Shown here in pieces: positions 17,469 through 26,532 of a DNA stretch of 32,900 nt; the stretch's first letter is position 1, and every line of letters starts with the position of its first letter. The stretch covers positions 1 to 32,900 of the forward strand of contig JALFFZ010000159.1 in the NCBI GenBank assembly GCA_022777585.1, in the 5' to 3' direction. Origin of the DNA: Bacteroidales bacterium (lineage in GTDB: Bacteria; Bacteroidota; Bacteroidia; Bacteroidales; UBA932). The notes under the pieces were generated by a model that worked only from the letters and a program-made list of their open reading frames with translations, did not search any database and was not told the origin of the DNA. The position numbers were made by a program, and so were the translations under genes.

Positions 17469-18812
17469 TTACAGCTTTCTAACGGCAGCCTTGAACTGCT
17501 CTCCCCTGTCTTCATAGCAGGTGAAGAGGTCGAAGCTTGCGCAGCATGGGCTGAGGAGGACGACGTCCCCGTCCCCGGCAAATCCTGCCGATGTCCTCAC
17601 GGCTTCCTCGGCCGACATTGTATCCTTGATGTTCTCCTTGCCCACAACAGACTCGAAAGCCTCGTGAATCTTGCTGTTATCCACTCCGAGGCATACGATT
17701 GCCTTGACCTTCTCCCTGACAAGTGACTCCAGGACCTTGTAGTCATTGCCCTTGTCGGTTCCACCCACAATCCACACTACCGGGCGGGTCTGGCATTCGA
17801 GAGCATACCAGGCAGCATCCACATTGGTGGCCTTGGAATCATTGATATACAGCACTCCCCCGACACTCATCACCGGCTCCAGCCTGTGTTCGATCGGCTT
17901 GAATGTCTCGAGAGACTCGCGGATTACAGCATTGTCAATGCCGGTGGCCTTTGCAGCAAGAGCGGCAGCCATTGAATTGTAAACATTGTGAATGCCTCCG
18001 AGTGCAAGTTCCTTCAGGAAAATGTCGCATTCCTCATCCTCATACTTGACGATGATGCGGTCATCCTCAATGTAGGCGCCCTGCTCCACCTTGTCCTTCT
18101 GGGTGAAAGGCAGTTTCTTGGCCTCAGTGACGATTTTGTCGAGATGGTTGATGGTGATTTCGTCATCCGAGTCGAAGATGAAGCAGTCTTCAGGCCTCAA
18201 GTTCCTGATAATGCGGAACTTGGCCCTCACGTAGTTCTCCATGTCGTAGCCATACCTGTCGAGGTGGTCTGGAGTAATGTTGGTAATCACGGCAATATCA
18301 GGCCTGAACTCATAGCAGTTGTCCAGCTGGAAACTGCTGATTTCCAGAACATAATAATCATAATGCTCGGTAGCGACCTGAAGCGCGTAGCTCTTGCCGA
18401 TATTGCCGCCGAGACCCACATTGAGCCCCGCCTCCTGAAGGAGATAGTAAATCAATGAGGTAGTGGTGGTCTTGCCATTGCTTCCGGTAATGCATATTTT
18501 CTTCGCATTGTCATAACGGCCAGCGAACTCAATCTCGGAGACAATACCGATTCCGGCCGCCTCGATTTTCTTCACGAGAGGCACTGTGGACGGGATGCCC
18601 GGGCTTTTGATGACCTCGGAAGCATTGAGAATCAAATCCTCTGTATGACCGCCCTGCTCGAAAGGGATTTCCCATTGCTCGAGCATTTCCACATACTTGT
18701 CCTCAATCTTACCCTTGTCGGAAAGGAAAACGTCAAAGCCCTTGACCTTTGCGAGAACTGCGGCACCAACACCGCTTTCTCCTCCTCCAAGAACAACAAT
18801 ACGATTATTCAT
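17469..18812 (-). CDS. murD: UDP-N-acetylmuramoyl-L-alanine--D-glutamate ligase
   Basis: MurD adds D-glutamate to the growing stem peptide. The 447-residue protein has the N-terminal VVLGGGESGVGAA nucleotide-sugar fold, the P-loop GSNGKTTTT (about 110-118), NITPDHLDRY, and INDSKATN in the third domain. It begins 2 nt after mraY and ends 14 nt before ftsW. Confidence 0.96.
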   Translation of the reverse strand: MNNRIVVLGGGESGVGAAVLAKVKGFDVFLSDKGKIEDKYVEMLEQWEIPFEQGGHTEDLILNASEVIKSPGIPSTVPLVKKIEAAGIGIVSEIEFAGRYDNAKKICITGSNGKTTTTSLIYYLLQEAGLNVGLGGNIGKSYALQVATEHYDYYVLEISSFQLDNCYEFRPDIAVITNITPDHLDRYGYDMENYVRAKFRIIRNLRPEDCFIFDSDDEITINHLDKIVTEAKKLPFTQKDKVEQGAYIEDDRIIVKYEDEECDIFLKELALGGIHNVYNSMAAALAAKATGIDNAVIRESLETFKPIEHRLEPVMSVGGVLYINDSKATNVDAAWYALECQTRPVVWIVGGTDKGNDYKVLESLVREKVKAIVCLGVDNSKIHEAFESVVGKENIKDTMSAEEAVRTSAGFAGDGDVVLLSPCCASFDLFTCYEDRGEQFKAAVRKL

Positions 18813-18814
18813 AA

Positions 18815-20092
18815 CTATCTGATTTTCAACAATGCCAATGTCGCCACAGCCAATATAAGCTCAACCAGCCAGAAGCGGGCGACAATCTTTGCTTCCGGGA
18901 TTGGGTGTGAAGGCCAGCTAATGAGGGCAGGAACGTCAATCTTCTGATAATGATGGTGAAGAGGCGCCATCCTGAAAATCCTGCGGCCGGCTCCGTATTT
19001 ATGTTTCGTGTATTTGAAATAAAATCTCTGCATCAGTACCGAGAGGCTCTCCACGAAGAATACTCCGCAGAGAATCGGCAGCAGGAGCTCCTTCCTTATG
19101 AGGATGGCGCTTACACCGATGATTCCTCCGACGGCAAGGCTTCCTGTATCGCCCATGAACACCTGGGCAGGGTATGAATTGTACCACAGGAAACCGCAGA
19201 GGGCACCCACGAAGATGGCCATGAAGATTGCCACCTCTCCGGTACCCGGAATGAACATTATGTTGAGATATTCCGAATTGAGGATATTGCCGCTGAGCCA
19301 GGCGAGGATTCCTATCACCACACCGACAATTGCTGATGTTCCTGCGGCAAGGCCGTCCATTCCGTCAGTGAGATTGGTTCCGTTGGAGCAGGCGGTAATG
19401 ACAATGACAATCATCAGCACGTAGATTGCCCACTTGCAATACCAGCCCCAGGCGCCCTTGAAAGGAGAGAAAGCCTTGTAGTCGAACTCATGGTCCTTGA
19501 TGAAAGGAATTGTGGTCTTGGTGCTCTTGACCACATTCTCCATTTCCCAGACGCTGTCCTCGACAAGGGTCTCGGTGTCCACATTGAGGGTCTGCTCAGG
19601 CTTGACCTCAACCTTCTCCCTAACGACAATCTGGTCACTGAAGCATACCGTGAGGCCTACCACGAAGCCGAGGGCAATCTGGAGAATGAGCTTCATCTTC
19701 TCGCTCATTCCTTCCTTGTCGTGCCTGAAGACCTTGATATAGTCATCGACAAAGCCCATTCCGCCACACCAGAGGGTGGTGAGAAGCAGGAGCTGGGTAT
19801 AAATGTTGGTCAGGTCGCAGAAAAGCAGCACCGGCACAATGATGGCGAGCAGAATGATGACTCCGCCCATTGTAGGAGTGCCCTTCTTCTGCATCTGTCC
19901 CTCAAGGCCGAGGTCACGGATTGTCTCCCCGATCTGCTTCCTCTGCAGCCAGCGGATGATTCTTCTTCCCACGAAAAGGGATATGAGCATGGCGGTGACA
20001 CAACCGAGCATGGCCCTGAATGACAGATAAGTCATAAGGCCCTGTCCCGGAATGTCGTATTCCTTCAATGCCTGGAAAAGTGCATAAATCAT
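18815..20092 (-). CDS. mraY: Phospho-N-acetylmuramoyl-pentapeptide transferase
   Basis: MraY transfers phospho-MurNAc-pentapeptide to undecaprenyl phosphate, forming lipid I. The 425-residue protein has about 10 helices and the catalytic signatures KKGTPTMGG, FVDDYIKV and NLTDGMDGLA, plus MAPLHHHYQ in the last cytoplasmic loop. An insertion of about 55 hydrophilic residues after the fifth helix (around residues 160-215) explains its excess over the 360 of E. coli; such an insertion is seen in Bacteroidota relatives. The ATG overlaps the murE stop (ATGA). Confidence 0.96.
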   Translation of the reverse strand: MIYALFQALKEYDIPGQGLMTYLSFRAMLGCVTAMLISLFVGRRIIRWLQRKQIGETIRDLGLEGQMQKKGTPTMGGVIILLAIIVPVLLFCDLTNIYTQLLLLTTLWCGGMGFVDDYIKVFRHDKEGMSEKMKLILQIALGFVVGLTVCFSDQIVVREKVEVKPEQTLNVDTETLVEDSVWEMENVVKSTKTTIPFIKDHEFDYKAFSPFKGAWGWYCKWAIYVLMIVIVITACSNGTNLTDGMDGLAAGTSAIVGVVIGILAWLSGNILNSEYLNIMFIPGTGEVAIFMAIFVGALCGFLWYNSYPAQVFMGDTGSLAVGGIIGVSAILIRKELLLPILCGVFFVESLSVLMQRFYFKYTKHKYGAGRRIFRMAPLHHHYQKIDVPALISWPSHPIPEAKIVARFWLVELILAVATLALLKIR

Positions 20093-21579
20093 AATTGTCC
20101 CATCGTTTTGAAGACCTCGCTGACAATCTCCCTTTCGTCAAAATGTCTATGCTCGGTACCTATTATCTGATATGTCTCGTGTCCCTTGCCCGCAAGCAGG
20201 ATGACTGAGCCTGCCGGGGAAAGTGTAACTGCCGCCCTGATTGCCTCCTTCCTGTCCGCGATGAACAATGCCCTGGCAAGTCCCTCCGGGCTGAATCCCT
20301 TCCTGATATCCTCCAGGATATCCTCGGTCCTCTCGGTCCTGCTGTTGTCCGAAGTAACGAAAACCCTGTCGGAGTACTTCTCCGCAACGGCTGCCATCTC
20401 AGGTCTCTTGGTCTTGTCCCTGTCTCCTCCGCATCCGAAGAGACAGACGATATTCTTCTTCGGCCCGATCTCCCTGAGGGTACGGAGAACATTCTCCATC
20501 GCATCCGGAGTGTGGGCGTAATCGATTATCACTGTAATGTCTTTCGGGCCTCTGAGTGTCTCCAGCCTGCCCTTGGCGGATTCCAGGCTGCTGATCTGGA
20601 GCAAGGCCTCGTCCTCAGTGGCCCCGCAGATGACGGCCGCCGTGTAGATTGCCAGGAGATTGTAGGCATTGTGCTGGCCGATAAGCCTGGTCCACACTTC
20701 CCTGCCGTCAATCCTGAGCTGCATGCCGTCGAAACTTTCCTCCACAATGCGGCAGGTATGATCCGCAATGCTCCTGCAGGAGTAGGTAACCACCTTTGCT
20801 GCAGTGTTCTGCACCATCACCATTCCGTTCCGGTCATCAGCATTGGTAACCGCATAGGCACCTGCCGGGAGTCTGTCGAAGAAGAGTTTCTTGCAACGGA
20901 GATACTCGGCGAAGGTCTTGTGATAGTCCAGATGGTCGTGAGTGAGGTTGGAGAAGATTCCTATATTGAAATCCAGACCGGTCACACGCTCCTGCTCCAT
21001 TCCGATTGAGCTGACCTCCATGAAACAGTATTCGCAGCCCTCGTCCACCATCTCCCTCATCAGGGAATTGATGGTGATCGGGTCCGCAGTCGTGTTTGCT
21101 GTCTCCAGCATCCTGTCACCCACATAGTTGGCAATTGTGGAGAGCAGTCCGCACCTGTAGCCGAGATTCGTGAAGAGATGGTACAGCAATGTCACCGTAG
21201 TGGTCTTGCCGTTGGTTCCGGTGATGCCGACAAGGGTCAGGAAACGGGAAGGATGCCCGTAAAAGGCGTCCGCCGCCATCGCCACCGCATATCTCGAATC
21301 AGGGACACGTACAAACGCCACTTTCTCCCGGAGGGAAGGATCAAGACCTTCCAGCTGCTCCCGGAGAGCCTCCTCATCCTCGTACAATACGGCTGAGGCA
21401 CCTTTTTCGATGGCCGAGGCAATGAATTCATGTCCATCGCCCGCAAAACCGCGTACCGCAATGAAGGCCGCGCCGGGAATCACCTTCCTGGAATCGCTGC
21501 AGACCGCCGTCACGGCTATTCCGGACGGGCCGGAAACCTCGACCGCCTTGCACTGTGATATAATGTCCTTCAATATCAT
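20089..21579 (-). CDS. murE: UDP-MurNAc-L-Ala-D-Glu--diamino acid ligase
   Basis: MurE adds the third stem-peptide residue, probably meso-diaminopimelate here. The 496-residue protein has the N-terminal SDSRKVIPGAAFIAVRG, the P-loop GITGTNGKTTT (about 118-128), TNLTHDHLDYH-type motif and IIDYAHTPDAM. The specificity motif reads DNSR (411-414) rather than DNPR; the Arg that contacts DAP is kept. It overlaps mraY by 4 nt and starts 1 nt after ftsI. Confidence 0.95.
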   Translation of the reverse strand: MILKDIISQCKAVEVSGPSGIAVTAVCSDSRKVIPGAAFIAVRGFAGDGHEFIASAIEKGASAVLYEDEEALREQLEGLDPSLREKVAFVRVPDSRYAVAMAADAFYGHPSRFLTLVGITGTNGKTTTVTLLYHLFTNLGYRCGLLSTIANYVGDRMLETANTTADPITINSLMREMVDEGCEYCFMEVSSIGMEQERVTGLDFNIGIFSNLTHDHLDYHKTFAEYLRCKKLFFDRLPAGAYAVTNADDRNGMVMVQNTAAKVVTYSCRSIADHTCRIVEESFDGMQLRIDGREVWTRLIGQHNAYNLLAIYTAAVICGATEDEALLQISSLESAKGRLETLRGPKDITVIIDYAHTPDAMENVLRTLREIGPKKNIVCLFGCGGDRDKTKRPEMAAVAEKYSDRVFVTSDNSRTERTEDILEDIRKGFSPEGLARALFIADRKEAIRAAVTLSPAGSVILLAGKGHETYQIIGTEHRHFDEREIVSEVFKTMGQL

Positions 21580-21580
21580 T

Positions 21581-23686
21581 CTATTGTAATTTCAATGTAA
21601 CTGTTTCTCCTGTCTTCAATGCCGTACCCTGTGCCGGGCTCTGTGAAACCACGTGTCCGCAACCCGAATATGAGCATCTGTAGCCATCATTCTCGATGGC
21701 AAAGAGGGCATCTTTCAGCCCCATCCCCATCACGTTCGGCACCCTTCCGTCCCGGGACGTGACCGGTTTGTCCACCTTGATGTCCGGCATCTGGGACTTA
21801 TCCCCGTAAACCTCCCGGAATGTGCCGTCCATCACATAGAGGTTGTCCACAATATCCTTGTACACGGCCGCAGGGATTGAACCTCCGAAAACGGCCTTGC
21901 TTGTAGGATAGGAATAAAGCACCACAATTGCCGTATATTTCGGCTGCTCCGCCGGGAAAAATCCCACGAAAGTCGCCTGATATTTGCGCCTTCCCTCCCT
22001 GTCCTTGAACGGATCTGTCTTGCTGGCCTGCGTCGGGTCCATATATACCCAGGCCGTTCCTGTCTTTCCGGCAACCCTGAGTCTGGCATCCTTGAGCCTA
22101 GCCGCCGTACCTTCCGAAGTAATGGAAAGAAGTCCGCTGGTCAGGCTGTCGGCAACCGCCCTTGAGCATACAGCTCCATTCAGCACCGACGGGCCTTTCT
22201 TCTTGATAACCTTCCCGTCTTTCTCCACCGACTCCACGATATAAGGGCGCATCATCCTCCCCTTGTTGGCGATGGCATTGTAGAATGTCAATATGTGGAG
22301 CGGGGTCTCCGCCACCGCATATCCAATCGCTACTGAAGCAAGGTCTGTCATTGTCCAGTACCTGGAATCCGGAGAAGGCAGCACCGGTGTTGCAAGGCCC
22401 TGAAGGTCAAAGTCAAAGGCTTCGCCGAGACGATAGCGATAAAGGTTGTCGATCAGTTTTTTCGGCTCGGAAGCGTAGTTGTCCTTCACCAGTCTCTGGA
22501 ATATGTAGTTCGATGACATCTCATATCCTTTCCTCACCGACATCGTCTTCTTTCCGGTCCTCCGCTCATAATCCCTGACGTGATCGTCAGCCTTGATTTT
22601 TGCAATCTTCACATCTCCCCCGTCTGTCGGTATCTCGTCCGAGAGCTTGACTCCGGCATCCTCCATCACGCTCATCAGGATTGCAGTCTTGAACACTGAA
22701 CCCGGATTGCCCTTTCGTCCAATTGCCAGATTGTAGGTCTCCCCCAATGCCTTCGAAACCGAGTCCCTCAACAGGTTCACCATAGTGCAGATAGCTCCGG
22801 TCTCAACATCCATCACCATCACGCAGCCACCCTCGATATCCGGCTGGTCCGTAATCCTGGACCTCAGCGACTTGTCCGCAATATCCTGAAGGTCAATGTT
22901 GATTGTTGTCCTGACATCATAGCCGTCAGTCGCATTGACCCAGCTGCTGTCCTTGTCGAGAATCATTGCCTTGTCACTCTTTCTCATCCATCTGTAGCCG
23001 CTGCTGCCGTGGAGATAGTAGTCGTATGCCCCCTCCAATCCCTTAGCTGTCTTGCCATCCTCTACATATCCTATTACCCTGCGGGCAAGTGACCCGTATG
23101 GATAACTCCTCTTGTCCCTGTTCACGACAATGATCCCGCCCTTGTTTCCTCCTTCGCAGAACAAAGGCATCTGCCTGAATTTCAGCATTGTGGCATGGTC
23201 CACCAGACCGCTGACCTTCATATAGGTATTGCCTTTCTCCCTGCCGGCGACAATGGACTTGTACCATCCGTCGGCACTCTTCTCAGGAACTGCGGCGGCA
23301 AGGCTTTTCGACAGCTCGCGAGCCTTGGCCCTCCACTCATTCTCCTTCGCCTCTCCCTTCTCACGTCCCTTTGTCTTGCCATAGTCAATGAACTCCTGCT
23401 TTCTGACAGTGCAGTCCATAAAAATCTGGTACATCGGAATGGAAGTGGCAAGAAGCCTTCCTTCCGACGATATGATGTCTCCCCTTCTCGGCTCAATCGG
23501 CTGCCTCGTACTCTTGTTCATATAGTACTTCGCAATGTACGGGTCGCTGTCCACGAAGGTATTCTGCAGATAAATCACCCTCAGAATCACAGCGACGGAA
23601 GCAATGATGAAGACGATGTAGAGAAGCCAGAGCAGGAATCCCTCCCTGTCGGTTTTCTTTATATTCTCCTTGTTTCTCACCATCAT
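21581..23686 (-). CDS. ftsI: Division transpeptidase FtsI (PBP3-type) with C-terminal PASTA domain
   Basis: A 701-residue class B penicillin-binding protein that crosslinks septal peptidoglycan. In order: a cytoplasmic tail, one membrane helix (about 17-38), a non-catalytic pedestal beginning with RQPIEPRRGDI, a transpeptidase domain with SVFK (330-333), SSN (391-393) and KTG (541-543), and a PASTA domain (about 649-701). All three catalytic boxes are intact. A PASTA domain on FtsI is common in Bacteroidota. The start overlaps ftsL by 4 nt. An alternative start is the second Met. Confidence 0.95.
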   Translation of the reverse strand: MMVRNKENIKKTDREGFLLWLLYIVFIIASVAVILRVIYLQNTFVDSDPYIAKYYMNKSTRQPIEPRRGDIISSEGRLLATSIPMYQIFMDCTVRKQEFIDYGKTKGREKGEAKENEWRAKARELSKSLAAAVPEKSADGWYKSIVAGREKGNTYMKVSGLVDHATMLKFRQMPLFCEGGNKGGIIVVNRDKRSYPYGSLARRVIGYVEDGKTAKGLEGAYDYYLHGSSGYRWMRKSDKAMILDKDSSWVNATDGYDVRTTINIDLQDIADKSLRSRITDQPDIEGGCVMVMDVETGAICTMVNLLRDSVSKALGETYNLAIGRKGNPGSVFKTAILMSVMEDAGVKLSDEIPTDGGDVKIAKIKADDHVRDYERRTGKKTMSVRKGYEMSSNYIFQRLVKDNYASEPKKLIDNLYRYRLGEAFDFDLQGLATPVLPSPDSRYWTMTDLASVAIGYAVAETPLHILTFYNAIANKGRMMRPYIVESVEKDGKVIKKKGPSVLNGAVCSRAVADSLTSGLLSITSEGTAARLKDARLRVAGKTGTAWVYMDPTQASKTDPFKDREGRRKYQATFVGFFPAEQPKYTAIVVLYSYPTSKAVFGGSIPAAVYKDIVDNLYVMDGTFREVYGDKSQMPDIKVDKPVTSRDGRVPNVMGMGLKDALFAIENDGYRCSYSGCGHVVSQSPAQGTALKTGETVTLKLQ

Positions 23687-24030
23687 CTCCTCCTCTTGTC
23701 GATTACCACGGCCGGCTTCTCCGGCACCCCTACCCCCGAATTGAGGCCATCCAGAAGGGCATCCACGGTACTCGCCCTGTCGAATCCCTTGAGAATCACC
23801 ATCTTCTGCGCATGCTTGATTGACAGTTCCTTAATCACGGCCCTGTTCTTCTCAGCCCTTGCGATTACATTCTCCGATGCCATGTCAAAAAGAATCGCAA
23901 GCCAGAAAAGCACGAAAACGTAGAGGAAATACGGAAAGAGTTTCTCCGCGCCGAGCCTCATAAGGAGCTTTCCCTCAAGGATGGACTTGAACACCTGGCC
24001 GAGGAATATCATAATTTTCCTGAAACTCAT
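23683..24030 (-). CDS. ftsL: FtsL-like cell division protein
   Basis: A 115-residue bitopic protein with an N-terminal cytoplasmic part of about 30 residues, one membrane helix (about 33-49) and a helical extracytoplasmic segment (ASENVIARAEKNRAVIKELSIKHAQ). It ends in a Pro/Val-rich stretch. The size, topology and location between rsmH and ftsI identify the FtsL type found in Bacteroidota, which is very divergent from E. coli FtsL. It overlaps both neighbours by 4 nt, so translation is probably coupled. Function is inferred from context. Confidence 0.85.
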   Translation of the reverse strand: MSFRKIMIFLGQVFKSILEGKLLMRLGAEKLFPYFLYVFVLFWLAILFDMASENVIARAEKNRAVIKELSIKHAQKMVILKGFDRASTVDALLDGLNSGVGVPEKPAVVIDKRRR

Positions 24031-24968
24031 ACCTCGTCCTCCCCAATTTTCTCTGCAATTCTCAGCTTCGCGCTCCTCGCCCTGGTATTGGAAGAAATCT
24101 CCTCCTCGGACGGAAGAACCGGTTTCCTGTTGACAGCCCGCAGAGGGGCGTTGACATTGCCGTAGAAATCCTTCTCCACCTCACCCCTGATATTGCCTGC
24201 CTTGATGAAGTTCTTGACCATCCTGTCCTCAAGGGAATGGTAGGTGATGACAACGAGCCTGCCTCCCGGGAGGAGCGCTTCGGCCGCGCCGGAAAGGAAC
24301 TTTTCAAGAGAACGCATCTCGTGATTCACTTCAATGCGCAAGGCCTGGTAAATTTTCGCCAGAATCTTGTGGCTCTGGAACTCCGGGACAGCCGGGGCAA
24401 TGCATTTGTCAAGATCCCCTGTCGTCCTGATGGCCGCTGCCGCCCTGCCCGACTCAATGAGCCTCGCAATCCTGCCCGGATTGTCAACCTCACCGTAAAG
24501 CCTGAGAATTCTCTCGATTTCCTCTCTCGGATAGGTGTTCACCACGTCAGCCGCTGTAAGCGAAGCCTCAGTGTTCATCCTCATATCCAGAGGGGCCTCG
24601 AACCTGAATGAGAACCCTCTCTCAGCCGTGTCGAACTGGTGGGATGACACTCCGAGATCCGCCAGAACCCCGTCCACCCCGGCCTCTGCGGGGTCATTGC
24701 CCGCGTTCCAGGCATCCAGCATGATTTGATTCCGGATGTAGCGGAAATCCGTCCTGACAAGGGTCAGACGACTGTCATCTATTCTGTTTCCTATAGCGTC
24801 ACTGTCACGATCGAAGGCGACGACCCTGCCCTCCGGAGACAAGCGTGAAAGGATCTCCGAAGTGTGGCCGCCACCTCCGAAAGTGGCATCTACGTATGTA
24901 CCTTGGATATTGGTGATGAGAGCCGAAACACTCTCATTGAGAAGCACCGGTGTATGATATTCCGACAT
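24027..24968 (-). CDS. rsmH: 16S rRNA (cytosine(1402)-N(4))-methyltransferase
   Basis: RsmH (MraW) methylates C1402 of 16S rRNA in the P site. The 313-residue protein starts MSEYHTPVLLNESVSAL and carries the SAM-binding VDATFGGGGHT (about 26-36), ADLGVSSHQFD and VVITYHSLEDRMVKNF signatures. It lies 15 nt downstream of mraZ and overlaps ftsL by 4 nt. Confidence 0.97.
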   Translation of the reverse strand: MSEYHTPVLLNESVSALITNIQGTYVDATFGGGGHTSEILSRLSPEGRVVAFDRDSDAIGNRIDDSRLTLVRTDFRYIRNQIMLDAWNAGNDPAEAGVDGVLADLGVSSHQFDTAERGFSFRFEAPLDMRMNTEASLTAADVVNTYPREEIERILRLYGEVDNPGRIARLIESGRAAAAIRTTGDLDKCIAPAVPEFQSHKILAKIYQALRIEVNHEMRSLEKFLSGAAEALLPGGRLVVITYHSLEDRMVKNFIKAGNIRGEVEKDFYGNVNAPLRAVNRKPVLPSEEEISSNTRARSAKLRIAEKIGEDEV

Positions 24969-24983
24969 TCAGGACCTCCGTCT

Positions 24984-25430
24984 CTACTGAGAGAGCATCC
25001 CGGCCAGACTGATATACTGTTCATTCGAAATGCGGGCCTCTTCGAATTTCTCCCTGGCCCAGATTTCGATCTTGTAGTCATTGCCCGAGAACACTACCTC
25101 TTTGTTTACACCTATGGCTTCCAGAAGTTTCTTCGGGACGGAAATCCTGCCGACCTTGCCGTCAGGCTCCACAATCGCGCGGTCACGCATATATTCCCTC
25201 CAAAACATAGCGTGATCCCTGTTGAAGAAATTCAGTCTGGACTTGACTTCGGAGCTCTGACGCTCCCATTCCTCAAAGGTGTACATCTCAAGGCAGTCCT
25301 CGAAAATGTCTTTCTTTATGACGAACCTCATATCTCCATCGGCTGACATAAGCGACTTGAACGCCGAAGGGAATACCATCCTCCCTTTGTCGTCAATCTT
25401 CACCGTATATTCGCCGATAAATGTGTTCAT
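24984..25430 (-). CDS. mraZ: Transcriptional regulator MraZ
   Basis: A 148-residue protein with two AbrB-type DNA-binding halves. The first is MNTFIGEYTVKIDDKGRMVFP with the DxKGR motif; the second is VGRISVPKKLLEAIG. MraZ sits at the head of dcw clusters and in studied species regulates them by binding repeats near its own promoter; I did not find clear TGGG-type repeats here. It is the first gene of the minus-strand cluster, with a -7 element about 28 nt upstream. Confidence 0.96.
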   Translation of the reverse strand: MNTFIGEYTVKIDDKGRMVFPSAFKSLMSADGDMRFVIKKDIFEDCLEMYTFEEWERQSSEVKSRLNFFNRDHAMFWREYMRDRAIVEPDGKVGRISVPKKLLEAIGVNKEVVFSGNDYKIEIWAREKFEEARISNEQYISLAGMLSQ

Positions 25431-25457
25431 AAATTTTGCCTTTCACGCTATTATCGG

Positions 25458-25465
25458 CAAATATA
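25458..25465 (-). promoter_or_regulatory. Putative -7 element of the dcw cluster
   Basis: TATATTTG on the minus strand matches TAnnTTTG, 27 nt before the mraZ start. No convincing TTTG is present at 19-21 nt. The region is AT-rich and shared with the divergent lysO promoter. Confidence 0.5.
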
Positions 25466-25537
25466 GCAAAACTTTTACATTTTCTTACACTTTATTACAA
25501 TATTTCCCACGATGTTCCTATTTTGCCCGAAGATACC

Positions 25538-25545
25538 TATCTTTG
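25538..25545 (+). promoter_or_regulatory. Putative -7 element for the lysO-type gene
   Basis: TATCTTTG matches TAnnTTTG and lies 35 nt before the ATG at 25581. A TTTG is found only at 12 nt, so the -33 half is weak. Confidence 0.5.
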
Positions 25546-25580
25546 CCGCCGTTAATTGCAACTGATAATAGAGACACGGG

Positions 25581-26528
25581 ATGTTTAAGGTTATAGCTTG
25601 CATGGCCGCAGGAATGGTTTCAGGGCGGTTGCTCCGGATAAAAGGGCTCCAGAAGCCCATTATTGCGGTAACCTGGCTGCTGCTTCTGTTTCTCGGCTGG
25701 GAGACCGGGAGCGACAGGGAGGTAATCAGGGCGCTGCCGTCCATCGGTCTGGCGGCCGCGGTGCTCAGCATGGGAGGGATTGCCGGCAGCTGCGCATTGG
25801 CCTGGCTGTTATGGAAGAATATGGGAGGCAGGACGGAGAGAAAGGGGGCCGAATCTACGGAAGCCGGGCGGATGCCGGTTACGGAACATACATCAGGGAA
25901 AGGCGTCTCCATCTGGAGCGGAATGGGCGGGAGCCTGGTCATACTCGGATTCTTCATTGCCGGTATAGCATTGGGACTCAGCGGATTGCTCTCGGACTCC
26001 AGCATTGTTCACAAACTTGGTTTCTGGTCCCTGTGCATATTGATGATGATGGTCGGAATGAGCGTAGGGGGCAATCCTGAACTGGCCGACTCCATCAAGT
26101 CAATGAATCCCCGCATTGCCCTCCTCCCACTTGCGACTATCCTCGGCACATACGCAGGCTGCATTATTGTCAATCTCTTCCTCGGCTACGGCATCGCCGA
26201 TGTCCTGGCCGTAGGCTCCGGCTTCGGCTACTATTCCCTATCAAGCGTGCTGATTTCCAGCAGCCGCGGGCCTCATCTCGGAACTATTGCATTGATTTCC
26301 AATATAATAAGGGAAGTTTTCACCCTGCTCTGCGCACCCTTCATCGCCCGAATCGCAGGCCCTCTGGCACCGATAGTTTCCGGAGGTGCGACAACAGCCG
26401 ACACCACCCTCCCCATCATTTCCAGCTGCTGTGGCGAGAAGTTCGTCCTGATTTCAATATTCCACGGATTCGTCGTGGACTTTTCCGTGCCGCTCCTGGT
26501 GAGTCTGTTCTGCACATTGGGAGCGTGA
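25581..26528 (+). CDS. lysO: Lysine exporter LysO family protein
   Basis: A 315-residue polytopic membrane protein of the LysO (formerly YbjE/DUF340) family, whose E. coli member exports L-lysine. The C-terminal half carries the family signature: SGFGYYSLSSVLIS, then a GPHLGTIALISNIIRE stretch, PFIAR, GGATTADTTLPII and a final FHGFVVDFSVPLLVS. The N-terminal half has about four helices and a hydrophilic loop (about residues 85-115). Lysine itself as substrate is inferred from the family. It is divergent from mraZ and convergent with the HU-type gene, 4 bp away. Confidence 0.9.
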   Translation: MFKVIACMAAGMVSGRLLRIKGLQKPIIAVTWLLLLFLGWETGSDREVIRALPSIGLAAAVLSMGGIAGSCALAWLLWKNMGGRTERKGAESTEAGRMPVTEHTSGKGVSIWSGMGGSLVILGFFIAGIALGLSGLLSDSSIVHKLGFWSLCILMMMVGMSVGGNPELADSIKSMNPRIALLPLATILGTYAGCIIVNLFLGYGIADVLAVGSGFGYYSLSSVLISSSRGPHLGTIALISNIIREVFTLLCAPFIARIAGPLAPIVSGGATTADTTLPIISSCCGEKFVLISIFHGFVVDFSVPLLVSLFCTLGA

Positions 26529-26532
26529 GGGC

